Made by a program: the position numbers and the translations under genes. From contig NC_088102.1 of assembly GCF_036370855.1 (NCBI RefSeq), forward strand, positions 16,659,001 to 16,723,000: a stretch of 64,000 nt of DNA. Reading direction: 5' to 3'. Within the stretch, counting starts at the first letter, position 1. Every line of letters starts with the position of its first letter. Below, piece after piece: positions 39,437 through 52,399 of the stretch. The stretch comes from Dromaius novaehollandiae. Its lineage: Eukaryota > Chordata > Aves > Casuariiformes > Dromaiidae. The notes beneath the pieces were generated by a model. That model saw nothing but the letters and a program-made list of their open reading frames with translations, ran no database searches and had not been told where the DNA came from.

Positions 39437-41049
39437 AAAAAATATTCACTACAACCATCTAGAGCCAATTTTTTTTTTTAAGTTGATCAGGAGGCAAGGA
39501 ACCTAGGAGTGACACTATAGTAATTGCAAGACTGGATATGACATGTAAAAGTCTTCATCTGACTCACCTTAGTATCAAATGTCAAGACCTACTAAAGCAA
39601 TTGCTACATTTCTTTTGTTTAACCTCAGCTGTTGATCACATGAGTCATATCATGCTGAATCTCAGGATGTTATTTATGCTATCAAAGCTCTCATCTGCAT
39701 AAACTTCAAGGTGATAAAGTAATAACCAGTCCTTAGATTATGTCACTGGTTGACCTTAAGTGCTTCCAGTGTTCTGGGTCAGGATATGTAGGATGAAGTC
39801 CTGATCCAGCATTCAGGCAAGACCAATGTGTATACCAGTCTCTTCCTGAAGCACCAAACCCCTGGCACACAAACTAAAACATAGTTGGGATGTACTCTGG
39901 GGAGGTCCCCAGTCTGGACATGTGGAGAGCAGGACTGTCCCTAGTGTAACCTGCCAGTCCGGAAGTGCTGCTCTTGTGTCTCTCCCAGCAATAGAAACAC
40001 GGTTGGGCCAGAAGAGCTTTCAGGCAAGACTCGGACAGGGGACTCGGTACAGACAAGTGTTGGGGAGAAGTTTATGAATTCCTGTGCTTGAACAGAGAAC
40101 GAAAGAAAATGCAAGAGTGGGAGGAGAGTCTTGAATATAATATTGTATGATGTTTACAGCAAAGTAGAAACTTGAGATATAAAGTCTGGCAGCTTTTCAG
40201 TAGAATCTTAACACTGGTGTGAGCTGAATGCATTAGGAATGAATTAATGTGACTGTAGCTATGCTTCATAAAGTGTCAGGAGACAGATGCCTGCAATAAC
40301 AAGATACTATGCTGGTTACAAAAATAAAATCCTGTCTTACAGTCCTTGGTCATGAAAAACTTGCACATCAAACAGGAGGTGCATGAGGAATGAAAAGTAA
40401 GATCCATTGACTGTGTCCACTATATGAGTAATAAGTCATGCCAAAGTTGCTCTAGCCATTGAAGTGCCAGTCAACCTGGTGGAGCTGCCCTTCCAGCAGG
40501 CTGCAGAAAGCACAATCTATCCATTAAGGGTTCAGCCAGCATAAAACCTCCAGGCAAGATTTGCTTCTCCAATTCCACTGCAGAACTTCTTTTTGTTTCG
40601 GAGTATCGCTATTTTGCTACGCTTCTGTGTGTGGGATGTGCATAGAATAGGCAACTGAGAGCTGCAGTGCAGAAAAAAGGTCAGTTTTTTTCTTTAATTT
40701 ACAATTGTGTTGGTCCTGCACTCAGGACTTCTGCTTATCTAATGCGGTGGCATTTTCCGTAGCTTGTGTTGTGCCAAAAGAGGGAATAATTAAGTGGTTT
40801 AAGAGGGGCATTATCCTCACTTATATGCCAAATTTGCTCCTCTTTTTTTTTTTTTTTTTTTTTTAAATATAGAGCAGTGTTTCATCACTTGATTTTACAT
40901 TTATTCTCTCTCAGTATTTCTTTCCTGATAAAAATGGCTGTGATACAACAGAATTCTCTTTCTTTCTGCTCAGATTTGACGGAGGCATTTCCTATTTCTC
41001 TGGACTGAGTCAGAGGCTGTATCTATGCAGTGAAGATGGGATAATAGCT

Positions 41050-41360
41050 ACAGCCGGTAGCTACTCTGCAGTAGTTTTTGAGGCCAGCTGTCTGTGCGTG
41101 CCAGCCGTGGCAGCGCTGGGCCGCTGGCTCTGCTGTGAAGCGACTCAGCCCGCTCTCAGCCCTGGTGTGTGCTCGAGTGGGCCCGCACGGGGAGCCGGTG
41201 CAGCGCGCGCTGCCGTCGCCTCAGCCCACCGCTCTCCCTTCGCACGCTCCCACGGGAAGCGTAGGCGTTTCTCAGCGAAACAGCCCGGCTGGGGTTTTCT
41301 CCCACACGTGATGATTTGCGACAGCGGTCTGGTAAGCGGTTGGTAAGCTGACGTTTGAAG
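41050..41360. promoter_or_regulatory. CpG island core, candidate promoter or first exon
   Basis: By hand count about 29 CpG dinucleotides fall in roughly 300 bp, including a GCGCGCGC-type run at about 41203-41210, against well under one per 100 bp across most of the window. A canonical E-box CACGTG lies at 41305-41310. Two consensus donors, CTG|GTAAGC (GT at 41332) and TTG|GTAAGC (GT at 41343), follow on the plus strand at the island's right edge, which fits a spliced plus-strand transcript starting in the island. Short plus-strand frames of 77 and 82 codons cross it but resemble no known protein. Alternatives are a distal 5' exon of BDKRB2 on the minus strand (expected further left), an orphan CpG island, or a lncRNA promoter. 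Confidence 0.6.
41332..41348 (+). other. Pair of consensus splice donors at the CpG island edge
   Basis: GTAAGC occurs twice 11 bp apart, after CTG and after TTG (GT at 41332-41333 and 41343-41344), exactly where CpG density falls. Both fit the donor consensus well at positions +1 to +5. They would allow alternative ends for a plus-strand first exon. No transcript evidence is available here, and tandem GTAAG could arise by local duplication. Confidence 0.35.
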
Positions 41361-44300
41361 AAGTGCTTTCTAGATGCCTAAATCTTGACAAGGCTAGTTT
41401 CTGAGAGAGCTCTTCCCCCGCTTAAGCACCAAGTAGCACGCAATAAGTATGCAAGCACTGACCAAAGTAGGGGACTGTCGTTGCGCTGTCAAGTAACAGT
41501 GGCGCTCATTTATTTTAAATCAACCTCACTGGGGAAAGGATTCTTAATTAATCCCAGCACCGGGGAACATGTCAAAGCATATCTGATGAACCACTCTTTT
41601 CACTGAAGAGTTACTAGATCATGATAATTTTTCAGTCATAATTTTGAAACAGTATTCTGCTTACTAACTGATACATTTAATTTTGTTATTGAAGCAATTA
41701 TAATATTGCATGTTTCAGAATACAAAAGTTCAAAGTCATTTGCGGTTATGCTGTGTTGCATCATAGTGTAATAAAAATACTCTTGTATGGGAAAACGTGG
41801 AAGAATGTCGAGGAGATAGGCAGTGGGAGCTAGCCAGACCATTCTGTGGGAAAAGGAGCATCAACAGGGTATGTTGACCCATAGCCAGGTGGCTGAGCCT
41901 GTGCCGGTGTGGTGCTGCACCTGGGCTTTGAATCGAGATTAGCAATGAGCTTGATATGCTTACTGTGCTTGTGTGTAGTACGTCAAAACCTCATATAGTG
42001 CCCTCCTGCAGCGTTCCTCACCATGGACCGATGCTCAGCGATGCCAGGGACTCTCCCGCTCCATTATTGCCTCAACTGGGAAATCGCTGTGGACCCCCCT
42101 GCTCAAATGCAGAGATAATGAACGCTCAATATCGACCATAATGTGCCTTGCGTTTGTGTGTCTGTCCCTGCTGGGAGGCCGGGCATTGCCCCCACTTTAA
42201 ACCTTTGATTTCTTTTCTTGTTGTAGTTATTTTAACATCTTATAGATAAAATTGAAACTAAATTTAAACATTCTGAAATACAACAAAATATTGTGCGTTT
42301 TATGTTTGGTTGTTTTTTCTCATTTAGAATGATTTTTTTTTTCCAAAATTGCCTGAAGACTGGGAATTCTGTATTGCTATCAGAATACAGAAGATGGAAA
42401 AATTAAGGTTTCGTCTACAGTGCCCAACAATCAGAAGTGAGGCAACTGGGACAACTACTTTAAGATCTAGATCATACATCCCCTTGAACTAAAAAGGAAA
42501 CAAGAAGGTAAGGAAAATTCTTACAAGGTCAAAGTTTGATATAGGTGATTCCAATCAAGATGTATTTCAGAAGATGGGGACGAAAAAAAGTCAAACTGGC
42601 AAACACTAAGCAGAAATGGTTAGGAAAGGTTGCACAGAAGATGGGAACTAAAGACGCTAAGGGAGACTGGAGAATAGTCATATAAACTATTAAAAAGCCA
42701 AAAGCATGAAGCTTTCATTGGAATTAATGGGTCTTCTGATTTACCAGAAAGGGAGGGAAATAAATATTTCGTAAGTACTTTCTTTATATCAGCTGTTATC
42801 ACAGAGGATTTTGAGGGGATATCTACCCTGAATCCTTGTTTTCCAAGTAATAAATATTGCTGGAGATGAAGAGCTGGGATATTAGCGCAGGATAATAAAT
42901 GAAAGAGTAGCAAGATGCCAAACCCAGGGGCTTGGCAGAAGCTTCAGCTGAGCTGCTGAGAAAATAAGACAGCTCTGTTCAAAACTGGTTACTATGCTGG
43001 AGGCCTGCAGACTAGTAAATCATTTTACCTATCCTTTAAGGTGGCACTAGGGAAAATCACAGACCAATAAATCTTACTTCTGTATCCAGCTAACATCTCC
43101 AAGCATAAACCCATTGTAATTCAAATCAGAACCTACAAGGAAAGCTCTACATAAACAGAGTATCCTTCCTGCCTCTAATATGCAAGAATTATCTGAGTAT
43201 GTGAAAGAGAAATGGGAATCAGTTCATCTGATGTATTCAGAATTAGAAGCTGCATCTTTGTAAACTGTAATATTTGCATAGCTCAAGATAAAACCATTAG
43301 AAAAAACAGCATTAATTGATTCTCTTGCTGGCAGCCGCAGGAAGAGGACAAGGACTGAATGGTCAGACTGAGCTAGCTTGCCTTCCTTAGTATAATTCCC
43401 TTGGTCAAGGCTGAATCACAGCGACAAAACCTGCCTTGTACCTGAGGAACAATTTCATACTTCAGTGTTCGCAGCCTACTGCCTTTCAGAGACACTGCTG
43501 CACCTCATACTTCAAAGCGAAATGCAAGCTCCTAGTTGACTCCAGTGTTTCTTTTTTCACAATCACTTCTGTGAATAGAGGGGTCTATTCATAGAGATAC
43601 TTCATCAGCTTCACAAATGCTGCATTTAAGGCAATGAAGTCAGTCATTCCAAATTTTTTTGTTTGAATTACTCCATATCCTACAGAAAACTGTGATGTGA
43701 CTGACTGCTAGGCAAAGCAAAACATGGCAGTTGAAAATACAGTTTAATGGGCAGCCTCTCTTGGGCCAAAAGACTGATGTTCTCTGTTAGGCTCTCTGCA
43801 AAATAATTTACATTAGCAGATATTTGCATTCAGTTTGTTTATGTAGATACTGATGTGCAAGAATACATCTCCAACAAACTGTGCTGGTTTTATTAGTCTC
43901 AACACACAGCTAAAGCTCTAAATGGCTGATGTTTTTCCTCCTTGGCTGTTCAACAGAACATTATCTTCTTTTTCTAAATTATTCTCATCTCTAATTATTC
44001 TACAGAATTTTAAAACGAACAAAATTTAGGTCTGTATGATTCCAATATGCAGCCAGATTACCATAGCTGCAATGAAAAAGCAAGTAATAATTAGATATTG
44101 ATTTAGTGTAGCAACTGCACCTTGTTACATAAAGAAAGGGATAAACTCTGGAGTATGTTGCTATGGCTGATACAGATTGGGACCAGAACAAATCGCATCT
44201 TTGATTTTTATGAAATTTTGCCAGACTTACTAACAGGACTGCCATATGCAGCTTTGTGGTGTTTTGAGTTTGATTCATTCACAGGTAAGTCAAATATTTA

Positions 44301-47104
44301 TTTAGACTTGTACAAGAAAAGTCACTTCGCATTTCCTTTTGTAGGAAGTAGCTCTGAATCCCTCAGTAGATCTGAAAATATGTGGCTCATGGGTTCCCTA
44401 CTGGGGAATCATAAAGCAGATGATAATCTATGTGCTGTATCGATGGCACCTTACATCAGGCCAGCCAAATGTTCTCCTTCCTTTCTCTTGCCACCCTCTG
44501 CGTTTATGGAGCTCGCTGCACACCTTACAGCATGCACTGATGTTCACCTTGAATCCCCAATTGCCCTTTGAATGGCTGCCCCAGGACAGTTTTGGGACAC
44601 AATCACAAAAATGTCCATGCTGCACCACAAGGCAGTATGGTCACATTAAACTGAGGAGTGAACTGGGAGAGGGCAACGACTCCCAGAAGGGTTAGTGCCA
44701 CGAGGACTTCTGAGCTGAAGTTTGAAGAAGCTGAGACTCTGTTTTTGGCTCCAGAATGTGCTGAGACACTTCTTGGACTTTGAGAGTGGGTTAACCTATT
44801 TCTGTAGAAAAACCCACAGTCTTTTGTTTGTGCCGTATGTTTAATGGAGATGGTTCCCAACGGCTGACAAGTCATGAAGATTTGTAAACTGCAACAAATT
44901 GTGTCAGTATGTCACCAGAGGTAATAATTAAATAGATACATTTACAGACTTCTAAATACTGTCAAGTAAGCTGAGAATAAAAGGAAAATCACACGCAGCC
45001 ATCAATTTGAAGAAATTTATCCAAAAACACAATTTCCATCTGATGTTAACAAAACTTGTCATTTTCACCATAGTAAAAGAATGAACCAGTATTAAGTACA
45101 TATGTAGTGAAAAGTGAGTAAGTTGAAAAGAATATAACAGGAGCTTAAAAGAATACACTTCTGCTAACTAAACTTGCTAAATACAATGAACTTAGAGAAA
45201 ACAGAGGGTATTATTTAAGTCATTTTCCTTTTCACAGATAGAGATCCACATTTCAAGAACAATCATTACAACAGTAAAGGATTTTTTTTTAATAAACGAC
45301 CCCCTATACTAAAAAAACAATACAGAGAAGCCCTGCAAACCTGTTAGTGTACAAGAAGAAATAGCAGAGAGAAAGAGCAAGAGAATAAATTGTTGGAGAT
45401 AATTAATAAAAATAACAGCATATATTAAAGGACTCCTGTAAGCCTGTGTTTTACATGAGCTGAAAGAAGATGTCATTTCCAAATGATTGCAATCATTAGT
45501 GAAGTCCAGACACTTCCAGAAGTGTCACTATTTAGTTTGCATTTTGGAAAAAGAATATTTTAGGCAGTATCTGAGACAATGAGATAACTGAAAACTGAAA
45601 AATAAATATTACAGGCTACCTCAGAAAGCAAGCAACTGGATTTATTTACATTAATTAAAAATTTCATTGAGGTTTTGCAGCCCACTTCTTCCAAACTTTA
45701 TAACTTCAGAACTGAAAGAGACCTTCATTAGAAAAAGAACAAAGATTTCTGAGGTTATGTGCTCAGACGATAGAAAAAATAGTGCAACAATTTGCTATGT
45801 TATATACCCTACCAGCATATCTATCAAAATATTCAGACTTGTTTTTATTACCTTCTTATTTAAAAAAATACAGTGTGCTGGTATCTTTCTTCCTTTTGAT
45901 TAGAAAAGCATAGACATCCTTAGAAGTATTTAAAATAAAAACCCAGCAACCCAGAGCTAGTCCTGCAAGTTGAGCTACCAAAGCGAACCTTAGAATTATA
46001 GAGATGTTATTAATCCAGTTCACTCCAGCTGGAGGCAAAGGTCCCTCTGGACAGAGCAGTTTGCATGATGGGGAACTTTAAGCATCTCTGTGAAGGTCAG
46101 AACGCAATAGAATTTTAGACCTAGATCTGTAATAATTTCATCTTATTCCTCATTAATGGGCCTAAATTCCACAGGAAATGCAACATAGCCTTAACGGCTG
46201 CAGCTCAGAAAGCTCCTGCAACAATACCAGAATAAGCATAGACTTCTGAGGGAGGTTTTTTAGTGCCTCTCAGTTCTGTCCAAGGCCTTAGAGTAAATCT
46301 CTTTTTGTTCAAAATGAGATTTAGGAATGATCAAGCGCTATCAGGCTGTAGCAGCTGAGAACAACAGGTATGCCTGGATTTGAAATACCTATGGCTTAGC
46401 ACACTGAAAAAAGTCTTTTTTTTCTAAATTGTGGTCATTTTTCTTGACTGACTAGGCTAGGGTTTTATGGCCCTCATCCTATTATAAACCACATGGAGTG
46501 ACTAAACTTTTCCATTCTCTTGTATGTGGTACTTCTTGGTACCCACCTTAACTCCCCTTTTCCTGCCCCAACTATATTACCACTGATCCTGATTTGCTAA
46601 GAATAACAAGAGAGGTGGGGGTGGGGGAGATTGGTAGATGTTGGCTCCTGATTGGTGCAGTTTATAAAATCTGAACTTCTGAATGGTAGCATTTGGTTTT
46701 ATGGCTATTGATAGTACAGTTACCAAGCTTAATGGCCCCTCCTTACTTACTCATCTGCTTGAGTAAAATACTTTGCAGTTTGCTAAGGTAGCTAATGATT
46801 ATCTCCACAAAGAGACCTTATTTTACTGATCTTTGGTATCACTGTGAAGGTCAACAGAGGTGATTAAGAAGGGCAGAAGAACATTTTTGGCTTCTAAATA
46901 CTTGCATGCTCTGATGCCACGGAATTAAAAGACTACAGAGAAGACCAGGGGAGAAATAAAATGGAGGAATAGAGACACATTTTGGTGGCAAGGAGTTTTA
47001 AAGGGATGTGAGTTCACATCAAGGTACTTTGGGAGGAAAGTGGAATCATCATTCTCAGTCTAAAGGACTGTGTATCGACCTTTGAGACAGGCCTGAAAAG
47101 TGAC

Positions 47105-47215
47105 TTGTCTCTGTTTTCCCCCTTTTGTTAAGTGTGGGTAATAACACAGACCACTTTGAGATCTACTGCCACAAAGCTATAGAGAAGAATAAGATGATGC
47201 TACTACAAATGATAC
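47105..47215 (+). mobile_element. MIR/CORE-SINE-like relic, 3' half
   Basis: CTCTGTTTTCCCCCTTTTG, then TGGGTAATAACACAGACC and CTTTGAGATCTACTGCCACA with AAGCTATAGAGAAGAATAAG, corresponds in order to the usual tail: CTCAGTTTCCCCATCTGTAA, GGGGATAATAACACTGACC, GCTTTGAGATCTACTGATGA and AAGCGCTATATAAGA. This is one of the better-preserved old SINE relics in the window. Confidence 0.6.
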
Positions 47216-49568
47216 TTGATTTGTTAATATTGTATGCATAAGAAACCCAGGTGTGTTTTGCTTTCTCAGAGAGAAAAGTAGAGACTAAGTAAAGTTTTGG
47301 AAGGTCAGTCTTGAATGTATTCCACGAAAATAGGAGGCTTTTTGAGTCTTTTCTGCACTTGAAAAAAAAAATCTTCACTAGTAGCCTGCACAGCAAAAAG
47401 AACATTTATAATGCTCCCAAGACTTCCCAAAAAGAAAACACCAGTTGTGCTCATACAAAACAGCATTTGCCTTGATACCAGCAGCTCAGGTCTACCTATG
47501 ACACTTGGAAAAGCCTGGCTTTTGAGAATGAATTTGCAATACAGTGAGACAATTAGATGTGTCACAGGTTTGTATTACCAGTTTTCTTCCTTTTCCTGTC
47601 TGTGCTGCAGTATTTCCCAAAACAGGTTACTGAAAAAAGTAGGATCTAGAAAGAAGCACGAGAGAGGGAGGGGGGGAAAAAAAAAAAGAGTAAAAGGTGC
47701 CAAGGTATTCAGAGGTTTGGGGGATTTTTCTTTCTTTTTTTTTTTTTTTGTTTTCACCAAATAAACCAGTAGAAAGTAGTGTCACTTAATTCAGGTTGGC
47801 CTGTTGTACTATACAGCCCAAAGACTGTTTTCAGTTCTGTTTAGATGGCTGATCTGTCATATAAGCCCATAAAGTTTGTATTGACTTCACTTTGGCCAGA
47901 TGACATGAAGACAATTATCTAAAATTATTTTTCTATCTGTGCAGGTCTGGCCAGGTTGTCTTGGTGTAAACACCCTGGTACAGGACAGAATGAGATAAAA
48001 TTGCCAAGCATTTTGTTCTGCAAAGATGTGTATTCCCCCAGAGATTTCTGGCCAGACATTTAGACTCTTCCCTTCTACTTTGTGCCTGAAGCACCGAAAA
48101 GGAAAACAGCAGATGGTTGGTCCCTGCCTGGTACGAGTTCTTCACGTATCCACAGAAGAGTTTAGTGGTGACTTCACTTTCTCCATCTTGAGTTGGAAAG
48201 GCAAAAAGGTAAGGCAAAGAGGGACTGTATAAGGAAACATGAAAAGTCAGTGTCAGACAAAGGGCGGTGGGAGCTTTTAAGATGAAGGACTTAGGATGTT
48301 TTGATCTGTTTAGGATGTTCCCAGGTCAGGCGCAAAGGGCCAACCACATGTTAAACTGTCCCTATCTTTATCTTATGATGACTGACCGATAAAAATATAC
48401 CTAATAGAATATTGAGCTCTGGCTCTTCTTCTGCTAATGGAATAAACACTTGTTTTCCTGAGGATTAGCAAGCTGTAAGATGAAGAAGGACATGCTGTAC
48501 CTGATAGTTGGCTTAAATTCAGCTCAGACTGTGTGCCCAGAAAGTCAGCAGGGCTCACAAGGGCAGAATAGGAGTTAATGAAACGCTAAGCTCTGCTTGT
48601 CAGAACCCTGATGTCTGACATTATCATCAGAGACCTGGCTGCCCTTCTTCTTTCTGAGAATTAACCAGATGAAATCCCCTTCTTCAGAGCTCTGAAAGCT
48701 TTAAAAGCATAAAAGCATTCTGATCTGGGATTTTGATTTCTGGCCTGTTTCTCTTAATAATAGAAATCATCCTTAAAAGGAATAATTTTCCAGATTCTGC
48801 TCCGTGATTAGCCACAGGAAACCCAGTAAAATTACATGATATGAAAGCGCAGAGCTATGTGAAATTAATAACTCTCAGCAGCCTGCAGAGAAATGTGAAT
48901 GGTTATTAAGAACCAGAATAGTAAAAAGAAAGCTTTTAATAATTGACAAAATACATAACAACCTGTAGACTAAAGATTCCTGATTTGGCTTACTCTCAGA
49001 CACAAGGGAGAATTTTCCTTTTAACTGAAATGGATGTATGGGATAAGACTATAATAGCTAGCTGGCTCTAACCTCTCTTGATCTGGGACTTGTCATAACA
49101 GACTGCTCAGCAATTTGGTGGGATGCTGAATGCCCTCAAGTCCCACTGCAAACAAGGATTTTGGAGAGGGAGGGCTCATTATTTCTGAGGTAACTATCAG
49201 CTCACTTTCCCAGTTAAATGGCTAAACATATTATTTATAGCAGATGAGTCTCTGCTGCTGTTGTTTCATCAGTTTCAAAATCTTTTGTTCAGTTTTGCAA
49301 ACATGTTGGCATGGAAATACATCCTCATTTTATTTTAAGAGCATATTAATGGTGGTAATAAGGGCAAACCCCCTAGCCCTGGAGATGAAGCATAACAGGA
49401 TTGGCTCTGTGGGTCTGCCTGTTCGGTTCTCCTATCTAATGTGCCTTTGTAGCTACCTCCATAACTGTTCAGCTTCTTTGCTGTGATGGCCACACAGCTG
49501 CATAGTCTAGCTGCTGGCTGCTTAGAGGAAAAAGATTCTTAAGAGACAGTTTGATTTTTTTAATATGT

Positions 49569-49640
49569 TGTCATAGATCCCTAGAGGCCATGGCTAGGAA
49601 GGACACATCAGGGCATCCAGTTTGTCCCCCTGCTTCCCAC
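49569..49640 (-). mobile_element. Degenerate CR1 3' end
   Basis: The plus strand resembles the reverse complement of a CR1 terminus: TCATAGATCCCTAGAGGCCA, then AGGAAGGACACATCAGGGCA, and TCCAGTTTGTCCCCCTGC. Young copies have the equivalent of TCATAGAAT..GGAAGGGACC..TCTAGTCCAACCCCCTGC. The divergence suggests an old insertion. Confidence 0.7.
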
Positions 49641-52399
49641 AACTCATTAGTAACTTTGCAGAGCACAGGCAGTATTGCTTGTGTTTGTTAGATGATGTTT
49701 CCAACATATTAGGGGTCTAATACTGCACACAAAGTATTTGCTTTGTCTACTACAGAACAAACTCAGCTCAGTATCATATAAGAGTTATCGGTGTTGGGTG
49801 CTTTTATTTACAGATATGCATGTGCAAGTGGAATTCTGCTCTGATGCTGATGCATAAAATGCTTAACAAAGTACAGAAGCCTCTTCTGATTTGCAAAACA
49901 GCTTCAGAGGAAAGCTTTGGGGAATGTTCTTGGGCCTCATCACCCCTGAGTGAGTGACAGAAGCTTTCCAACTGCCTGGTTCCAAGGAAAAGTTCAGGGC
50001 ATAACATATACCTGCACAAAGAAGCGGTAACACATTTCCCAAGACCATGCCTGTGAAATTTCTGCCCTTCATTTCCTTCTCCACTCCCTGCTGTTGCTTC
50101 TATGAACTTTCTTAATGATGGATGGGTCTCATTTGCAGTGATTGAATTTAAACCTTCCCTTACCTCCCAAAAGACAGAAGTGTTCGTAGTGTGTCAGAAA
50201 GAAGGCCATATCATAACTGCACAGCCCATTGCTAAGCATGTTACCAGTCTCAAAGCAGATCAGTTTGAACCAGCTTTGTCTGCTGCAGTTTAGGGACGTA
50301 GAATCTCATCTTTAATATACCTGACAATACACTGTATAGACTCTTGCATGCAATAATATACTTGCATCCTAAAAATATTAACAGGAAAAACTGCATAGTT
50401 AGTGCCTTCAACTGTGAGACAGCAAATGCTTGTGCTTGCTGCTTGCACCCTGTTTTCCACGTCACCCTGTCAGACCAATTACTTTAATTAAAGTTCTGTC
50501 TGGGCCTTCTTGACATCTCAACCTCTAATGATGAAAACATGTATGAGGATGATCTGGATGAGGGAGGCAGAACTTGTTGTTTTCCAGCAGTCCTGCAATT
50601 ACTATCAATTTCACATGAAAGCAGGACACTTACTTTAGGAAAAGCAACATGAATGTGTCACACTCATTTTCATTAGCAGAAGGGAGGTTCTTTGCTGTTC
50701 CCTCTCAAACACTGTTCTTCATGGGTGAAGAATTTGGTCCAGTGCTTTGGGAGAGAAATGCAAACATTGCTAATTGCACTTAGATTAATATTCTGGGTAA
50801 TTTAAAGAGAGCACTCTACTGGCAAATTCATTAAGTAGTAGAATAATCCCGTTGGGTAATTACCATATTGTCAAACTGGTTTTACTCATGGTGAAAATAT
50901 TTTGTTCTGCTCCATGCAAAAACAGTGCTCACAAGATCTGCCATAAATAGACAGCCTCTTGAAACACTGAAGAAAAGTCCATGAGTAATTGATACAACTA
51001 CCAGGGCAATGGAGTATCTGAACATTGTGGAGACAGTGCATTAATATTCGCATGGTCCTACATGTTTGCACATCAAATAGGGTAGTGAAAATTACTCTTT
51101 TTATATTATTCTTGAGATTAGCTATTTTTATCAGACAAGATTTGCTTTCTGTGCTGCTCATCTTCCAGAACTGTGCTTCTCAAACTTTTCCCCAGTGCAG
51201 AGTGCAGACCTCTTCTGACCTCAGCCACCTTCACAAAATAATGCATCGAAACAAGGAAATAACCAAATGCATAGGGGCTCTGTACCTCCTGTGAGCTGTC
51301 ATTGGTTTTCTTATCCTCTGAATAACTTAATTTTCTCCCTCCTGCTAGCTGTGCTTGCATCCTGTTCCATGATCCCCATCCAGTGGAGGAGCGCACAATC
51401 ACAATTACCCTGTCTACTCCAGAATGTCATGGTGACCTTTTTGAAAAGACAGTCACACTATATGCTGAGGAAAGCAGGTGTGGAGGAGAGAAGGGGCCCT
51501 GGGTGGCCTCCCACACAGTTTCAAGGATCTCTTCAACTGATTGGCAGCAAATTGCTACCAAAGAATCAGGACAGCTTTAGAGGCCAGCTCACAGAAGGGG
51601 AAAAAACATACACAGTAAATATACATAGTGACAATAAATACTGATTTAGGGCATGCTGCTTTAATTCAAGTAACTACCCACCAGCCCTGCAGGAAAACTG
51701 CTTCTTAAAGAGGAAAAAAAGAAGAAAACCCAAACCTCTATACATTTGGCAGCTCTTAGTCCAGCCTTAAGCTCAGTAGCAGGCAAGTGTCAAAAATAGT
51801 CTCTGTGCCTGAAGACAGGTGTTCTGGAATTAGGATAGTAGCTGCATGAGACAGGAGACCTATACAGTACATGCAGACTCAGAGAAGGAGTTTATCTGCT
51901 ACCCTCTCAAAGTTCAGATACTTTATTTACTTTTGTTTGTTTTTTTTAAAGGGGAAGAGGGAGATTTCCAACAGAGGTGATCTTTTTCTTCCATAAAGAT
52001 TTTATAGTCTCTGAGGTAAGAAAGGCTAGAGCCCATTTTGAAAATAAGCAGTTTCCTTTTTAAGAGCTCTATGGGATTAATACAATGAAAACACTGTCCC
52101 TCGATAGTACAAATCCAAATGACTAATTGGAGTTGTTACCAAAAGTAGGCTATATAAAAATCAATTCCAGGAGCCTCATCAGAACCCAGAGAGACATATT
52201 AGTATTTAAGCATTTGCAAATCTGTCAATTATCATACTTTAATGATGTTTATACCTCAGCACCTACCTGATCCTTGCACTCACTTCCTCATGACAGTAAA
52301 AGTGTCTAATCTTCCTTTCAACTGTATTCTTCTCCTAGACATTACTTGCAGTTAATTAAGCTTTACAATTTCCCCACATTCCTTTGATTCACCAATATG

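Larger units (their letters stand above)
12304..40599. other. Intergenic sequence with scattered relics, no gene recognised
   Basis: Apart from the relics, homopolymers and CpG patches listed separately I see no gene. The 202-codon minus-strand frame at 18761-19369 and others above 100 codons show no domain or membrane pattern and no splice context. A dense group of CpGs at about 17129-17170 (five in 45 bp) is the only other compositional oddity. By human synteny BDKRB2 would be expected on the minus strand to the left, but no seven-helix receptor coding is present. Confidence 0.55.
40600..42180. other. Broad CpG-elevated interval around the island
   Basis: CpG dinucleotides stay more frequent than in surrounding sequence on both sides of the core, for example in the stretches 41400-41570, 41810-41940 and 42000-42180. 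This suggests that the region, not just 300 bp, has escaped germline CpG decay. No coding exon is evident. A poly(T) run at 40843-40864 sits inside its left part. Confidence 0.45.
42181..52399. other. Non-coding sequence, partly possible C14orf132 3' UTR
   Basis: No protein-coding exon is supportable. The right-hand part may belong to the C14orf132 3' UTR depending on which poly(A) signal is used. An old SINE relic (47.1 kb) and an old CR1 end (49.57 kb) are embedded. The 149-codon frame at 44122-44571 has no recognisable feature. Confidence 0.5.

Noticed and set aside
41078..41346. Two overlapping Ala/Arg/Ser-rich plus-strand frames (77 and 82 codons) in the CpG island
   Set aside because: Composition is what GC-rich DNA gives in any frame and no homology is recognised. 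The island is reported as a promoter candidate instead.
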